A stretch of 64,000 nt of DNA. It comes from Edaphochlamys debaryana. Lineage: Eukaryota > Chlorophyta > Chlorophyceae > Chlamydomonadales. Of the stretch, positions 59,942 to 64,000 are shown piece by piece. The stretch spans positions 558,001 through 622,000 of the forward strand of contig JAEHOE010000048.1 in NCBI GenBank assembly GCA_016858145.1, in the 5' to 3' direction. The number at the start of each line of letters is the position of its first letter. The stretch's first letter is position 1. A program made the translations under genes and the position numbers. The notes beneath the pieces were generated by a model. That model was not told the DNA's origin. It made no database searches and saw nothing but the letters and a program-made list of their open reading frames with translations.

Positions 59942-60130
59942 ATTGTGCCCGAAACATCTGCACTCTGGACACAACCCGCTAGCGTGTTTGGTGATGCGGA
60001 GCTTGGGCGGCCCCGCCCGAGCCTGGGGAAGGCGTGGGGAGGCTGGGGGAGGCTGGGGGAAGCTGGGGGAGGCTGGGCGAAGCCGGGGTAGGCCGGGGAA
60101 GGCCGGGAAGAGCCTTCCCGGCTGTCTGGG

Positions 60131-60733
60131 GCTAAGGCAGGCTCTCCAGAGCGGGGGCAGGCTAGCAGGGGCTGGAGGAGGCTGGCAGGGACCTGGAGAA
60201 GGCTCTCAAAGCGCAGGGGGTAAGCGGGGGCAGCCCGGCGTGGCGGTGTGGGCGAGGCGGCCGCCGCTGAGCGCGCGCGCGGCTCGCGAGGACTTGCGAC
60301 TCGAAGGCGCTTCGGCCCCTGCTGACGCTACCGACGTTCCTGCCTGTATGTCGCCTGGGCTCGCGCCGGGTCGAGCGTTGCGGTGGAGACCCGCCGCTGG
60401 GTCGCGACATGCTTTCGAGGTTGTGCAACATGCTCGCGACGCAAGTCGCTTGATTGGGTACACGCGGATGTGCAGCTAGTAGCGACGTCCATCGGCACCA
60501 GCTCCTTTATCTTCGTGGATCGCAGGCAGAGTTGACAGGTGCGGTCGTCCGAGGCGCACCCGCTCCGCTCAGACCCGCGTCGCCAGACCCGGAACTTCTG
60601 CTCGGGCAGACCGCAAGTCCAGCTACTTACCGGCACACCTCCCAGCCCGAGAGACTTGCACAACCCCTGCTGCAAACCTCCCCCCGCATTCCGCAAAGCC
60701 AGGCTCTTGTAGAAGCGCAGCCTAGTCCCCGCA
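60131..60733. other. Upstream region of the GH5 gene
   Basis: No coding exon recognised on the plus strand. It should hold the promoter and 5'UTR of the mannanase. The long minus-strand open frame over 60328-61884 is a GC-driven shadow of exon 1. Confidence 0.4.
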
Positions 60734-63700
60734 ATGCGGCGCCGCCGCCCGCTGCCTCCCGCGCCGGGCCGCCTGCAGCCTCGGCCCTGCGCCTCACAAC
60801 GCCCACGCCCCGCCCTGGGGCCTAGCTCCTGGGGCCTGCTACTTGCAGCCCTGCTCGCCGCAGCCCTCCTGGCACCGCTCCTGGCCCAGACCCCCACAAC
60901 CCTAGACCCCGCGCCCGACCCAATGGCCCCTGCGGTGCCCCCTGCATCCGCGGACGGCGCCGCCACCTCCGCCGCATTCCTGCAGGGCATCTCCACGGCG
61001 GCCGCGGCGGCCGCACCGGACGCGGCTGACACGGCCCCGGCAAAGACCCCGGCGTCAACGCTTGCAGCCCCCGCCGCCGCCACCGCTACCGCCGCCGCTG
61101 GCGTGGCGGCTGCAGGGCCCGCTGAGCTGCCGGGGGTGGGGGCGGAGCTCCCAACGGCACTGGCGGCGGCACTCAGGGCCAGGCCCACACCGGCCGTAGC
61201 AGCCGTGCCCGTACCCACTCCCGTTACCGAGCCTGGGCCTGGGCCTGGGCCCCAGCCGGAACGCGTACTGGAGCCTGTTCCCGTACCCGAGCCCGTGCCA
61301 GAGCCGGAGCCAGAGCCGGAGCCGCAGACCGCCGTGGCAGGGTCAGCAGCGGCGCCTGTGACCCCGCCCGAGCCGGTCCCGGCGCCAGTGCCGGCCCCAG
61401 CGCCCCGGCCCCCCCAGCCGGCGCCCGCAGCGGCCGCCAAGGCTCCCAAGCCGCCAGCCGCCACCCCGGCGGCGGCTGCACCCGCGGCCCCCGCCCCCGC
61501 ACCGGCAGTTGCTGCGGCTCTGGTGCCTGCCCCCGCCGCCGCCGCCCCCGGCCCCGCCGCCGCCGCGCCTGCTCCCGCCGCCGCCGCTGCACCTGCGCCC
61601 GCCGCCGCTGCGCCCTGGACTGCGGCCGCCGCTTCCACTGACGACGGCCGGATCCACATCAACAAAGGCGGGCGGTGGGTCCCCTGACCGCACGCACGCG
61701 TGCACCCCGCACCGCACTGTGCGCACTGAAGCCATGAACCCCAGCTCCATTCTTCGCCCTGTCCGCACTCTACAAGCGCCCCTGACAAGACCACCAAGCG
61801 CGCACCTCTCCCCCTTGACCTCACTCCGCTCTGCCTCGTACCTCTCCAATCCCTGCCCACCTCCACCTCCACCTCCACCTCCAACCCCCCCCCCAGCTAC
61901 ACCAAAGTCACGGCCGCCTCCGACGCCGCCGACCGCATCCTGCTGCTGCCCCCCGCCCGCATCGTACGGCCCCCGCCCGCGCCCAAGTCCGCCTTTATCA
62001 GCATGTGCGGGGGGCGGGGGAGGGGGGGGGGGACAGGCGTGTCATGGGGCCCCAACCGGGGTGGGGGAGTTGCGTACGGTGCCCGTATGGCTCCTCTTCC
62101 GGCCCTGCCCTCGCTCCCTTGCGTGCCGGCTACCGCCTCCGCAGCCATGCCATGTGAACCCCTTAACTCCTTCCTCGCGTTCCCCCGCCCCTTTCTCGAC
62201 CCCACCTTTGCCCCCCCCCCCCCCAGCAAGGGCACCCAGTTCATCGAGGACGGCAAGCCCTTCTACTTCACCGGCTTCAACGCGCACTGGCTGCCCAACC
62301 TGTGCAACTACGTGGGGCAGGGGGGGGGGCCGGGAGGGCAGGATGGCACCAGGGGGGCAGGGGGGAGGTTGAACCAAAGGGTCAGGATGTGGGCAGGGAG
62401 GGCAGGGGAAGGGGGGGCAGGGGCGAGGGGCAGTAGGGGGAAAGAGGGGAAGCGAGGGGGGCCCGTGGGGATAAGGGTGTGGACAGAGCCCCCCGAGGGG
62501 CGAGCAGCTAGCAGCCCCAGGGATGCGCGCGCATGCCAGCGTAGGCCTAATCCCCCGACCCCCCCCTCCCCGACCCCCCTCCCCGCAGGAGCACGAGTGG
62601 GGCCGCAAGGAGGCGGCCAAATTCTTCCGCTCAGCCCAGGTGGGGGCCGCCACGCCAGGATGCTGCCGTACATGGCCCAGATCCCCAGGGGCCGCTAGGT
62701 CCTGAAAGCGCACGAGCGCACGTCACGCACACACGCAGGGCCCCATCAAGCTCCGCATGCCCATCACGATCCCCTCCCCTTCCTCCCCTGCCTGTCCCCC
62801 CCTTCCCCCCCCTCCAATGCGCCCGCAGAGCCTGGGCATGCGCGTGGGGCGGTGGTGGGCCTTCAACCGGGGGCTGCCGCTCAACCCGGGGGAGTACGAC
62901 GAGGACCAGGCAGGGAGACGGGGGGGTGGGGGTTGGGTGTAGGAGCGTAGGAGTGAAGCTGAACAGAGTCCAATGAGGGGGGGGGGGGCAAAGGAGGCGG
63001 GAGTGGGTGGGGGCTCAGCCCCAAAAGGGAGGGAGCAAACCTACGCTGGGTATCACCAACCACCGGTACGTCCGCTGCGCTGGGCCTCGCAGTCAGACGC
63101 CCCACACAACGGCCAGCGCCCTCGTCCTACCGGTCCCAACCCCACACGGCAGCCCCCCCTCCTCCCTCCCCCCTCCCCCCTCCCCCCCCCCCAGTTCCTG
63201 GGTCTGGACTACGCCCTGTACCTGGCCTCCAAGTTCAACGTCCGGGTCATCCTGGCGCTCACCAACCTGTGGCCCGCGGTGGGTGGGGGGGGAAGGGACG
63301 AGAGGGGCTTGGGGAGGGGGTGAGGGAGAGGCAGGGGAAGCATGGGAGCGTGGTGAGGGTGGCAAGGGAAGCGCTCTCCCAATGCTAGTGACTCTCACCG
63401 GGGTGCCCTCGGTCCCATGTGCATCCACACTCCCCTATCCCCCTCCGTCTCCCTCCCCCCCAGTACAAGGGCCCCGAGCACTTTCTGTACATGGCCACCG
63501 GGAGCTCGGGTGGGGTGCAGGGGGAGGGGGCGGGATGTGAGCCCTGGGGGCGGGGGAGGGGGGCCGGACGGGGCCTGCTTATCTAGGCTGTCAGGGGGGC
63601 CGCACGAGGGCAGGGAGTAAGCGAGTGCAGGTACTGAGGCCCTGGAAGCGGCGGCTACCGGTTTGGAGCGCAGAGGCCGGCCAAGCGTGCGGCGCGACAT

Positions 63701-64000
63701 CGCCCCACGAGCTCCGCCGTTCGCCTGCCTTCCTGCCGCCCCCCTCCCCCCCAGACGGCAAGACGGTGCTCGACTACTACCGGGACCGGTGGGGCCCGGC
63801 GGGGGCCCAGCTGGGGCCTGGCTGGGTCCTGAATTGGGCCTGGCCTTGCGTGGGCCTGGAATAGGGCCTGGAATCTTGTGCGAAGTCTGGCCCCACCTCT
63901 GTCCTCCCCGTGCCTCCTCCTCACCCCACCCCACCCCACTCCTCCCGCCCGCAGCCGCACCCGGGAGCTGGTGAAGCGGCACTTCGACACCATCATCAAC
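60734..64000 (+). CDS. GH5 endo-1,4-beta-mannanase-like protein with N-terminal anchor and Pro/Ala linker (3' truncated by window edge)
   Basis: Exons: 60734-61674, 61897-62004, 62227-62311, 62589-62639, 62829-62909, 63195-63278, 63464-63509, 63755-63788, 63955->64000. The N-terminus is Arg-rich with a hydrophobic segment, WGLLLAALLAAALLAPLLA (about residues 33-51), a signal peptide or anchor. About 250 residues of Pro/Ala/Glu/Thr linker follow, with alternating PEP and PAPAP runs. The catalytic domain begins GTQFIEDGKPFYFTGFNAHW and continues LGMRVGRWWAFNRG, FLGLDYALYLASKFNVRVIL, LTNLWPAYKG, VLDYYRDR and LVKRHFDTIIN, matching plant and fungal GH5_7 mannanases over the first third of the barrel. 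The catalytic Glu residues lie beyond the window. Expected to cleave mannan outside the cell or at the wall. The intron after 62909 begins with GC. Confidence 0.88.

Larger units (their letters stand above)
59260..60130. repeat. Inverted duplication carrying two tRNA-Pro genes
   Basis: Left flank ACCAAACACGCTGGCGGGTT (59404-59423) is repeated in reverse complement on the right at about 59971-59992 with one difference, and CT-rich repeats beyond it (CAGCCTCCCC on the left, its complement on the right, 60030-60110) also correspond. The similarity stops at the tRNA 3' ends; the 316 bp between the tRNAs are unrelated. Confidence 0.75.

Noticed and set aside
60328..61884. 518-residue open frame on the minus strand
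   Set aside because: It is Ala/Gly-only antisense of the GH5 exon 1, with no family resemblance; the plus frame continues into a clear GH5 domain.

Overview
The window looks like nuclear DNA of a green alga of the volvocine/Chlamydomonas group. It is very GC-rich, the genes are split by many short introns, the proteins carry long Ala/Pro/Gly/His-rich insertions, and several genes are followed by TGTAA, the polyadenylation signal these algae use instead of AATAAA. Single open frames therefore mislead, so I rebuilt genes by joining exons whose splice sites, phase and family resemblance agree. About 140 introns could be placed.

Layout. 1-1695 (+): 3' part of a GH127-like arabinofuranosidase. 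3266-10813 (+): a TRP-type cation channel in 15 exons. 15777-12142 (-): ARMC6-like armadillo protein in 11 exons. 16686-17514 (+): an F-box protein, 5' end unresolved. 18483-17877 (-): EFCAB11-like EF-hand protein. 20972-18871 (-): leucine-rich-repeat protein with an in-frame TAG. 21731-25283 (+): mitochondrial dihydrolipoyl succinyltransferase, DLST, in 14 exons. 34955-26889 (-): large protein with several cyclic-nucleotide-binding segments, at least 21 exons. 36063-46865 (+): SRS2-like UvrD-family helicase, 34 exons, with an N-terminal PCNA-binding motif. 47455-57684 (+): full-size PDR-type ABCG transporter, 32 exons including an 11-nt microexon. 59457-59553 (+) and 59941-59870 (-): two proline tRNAs in an inverted duplication. 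60734-64000 (+, runs off the end): GH5 endo-mannanase behind a long Pro/Ala linker.

The genes do not form a pathway. They are ordinary single-copy eukaryotic genes arranged as convergent and divergent pairs: the DLST and cNMP-protein poly(A) signals lie about 55 nt apart, and the ARMC6/F-box, LRR/DLST and cNMP-protein/helicase pairs share divergent upstream regions. The GH127 and GH5 genes suggest cell-wall polysaccharide or glycoprotein turnover, the TRP channel and cNMP protein suggest signalling (possibly ciliary), and the helicase is for recombination control at replication forks.

Most unusual points: ten introns appear to start with GC instead of GT, five of them in the helicase gene and three of those consecutive; a tRNA-Pro inverted duplication with different anticodons and an intron in only one copy; an ABCG transporter with Arg in place of the Walker A Lys of NBD1; a PCNA-binding helicase with a roughly 500-residue prion-like region; and an LRR gene with an in-frame stop. 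I see no CRISPR array, no intact transposon and no virus-like gene.
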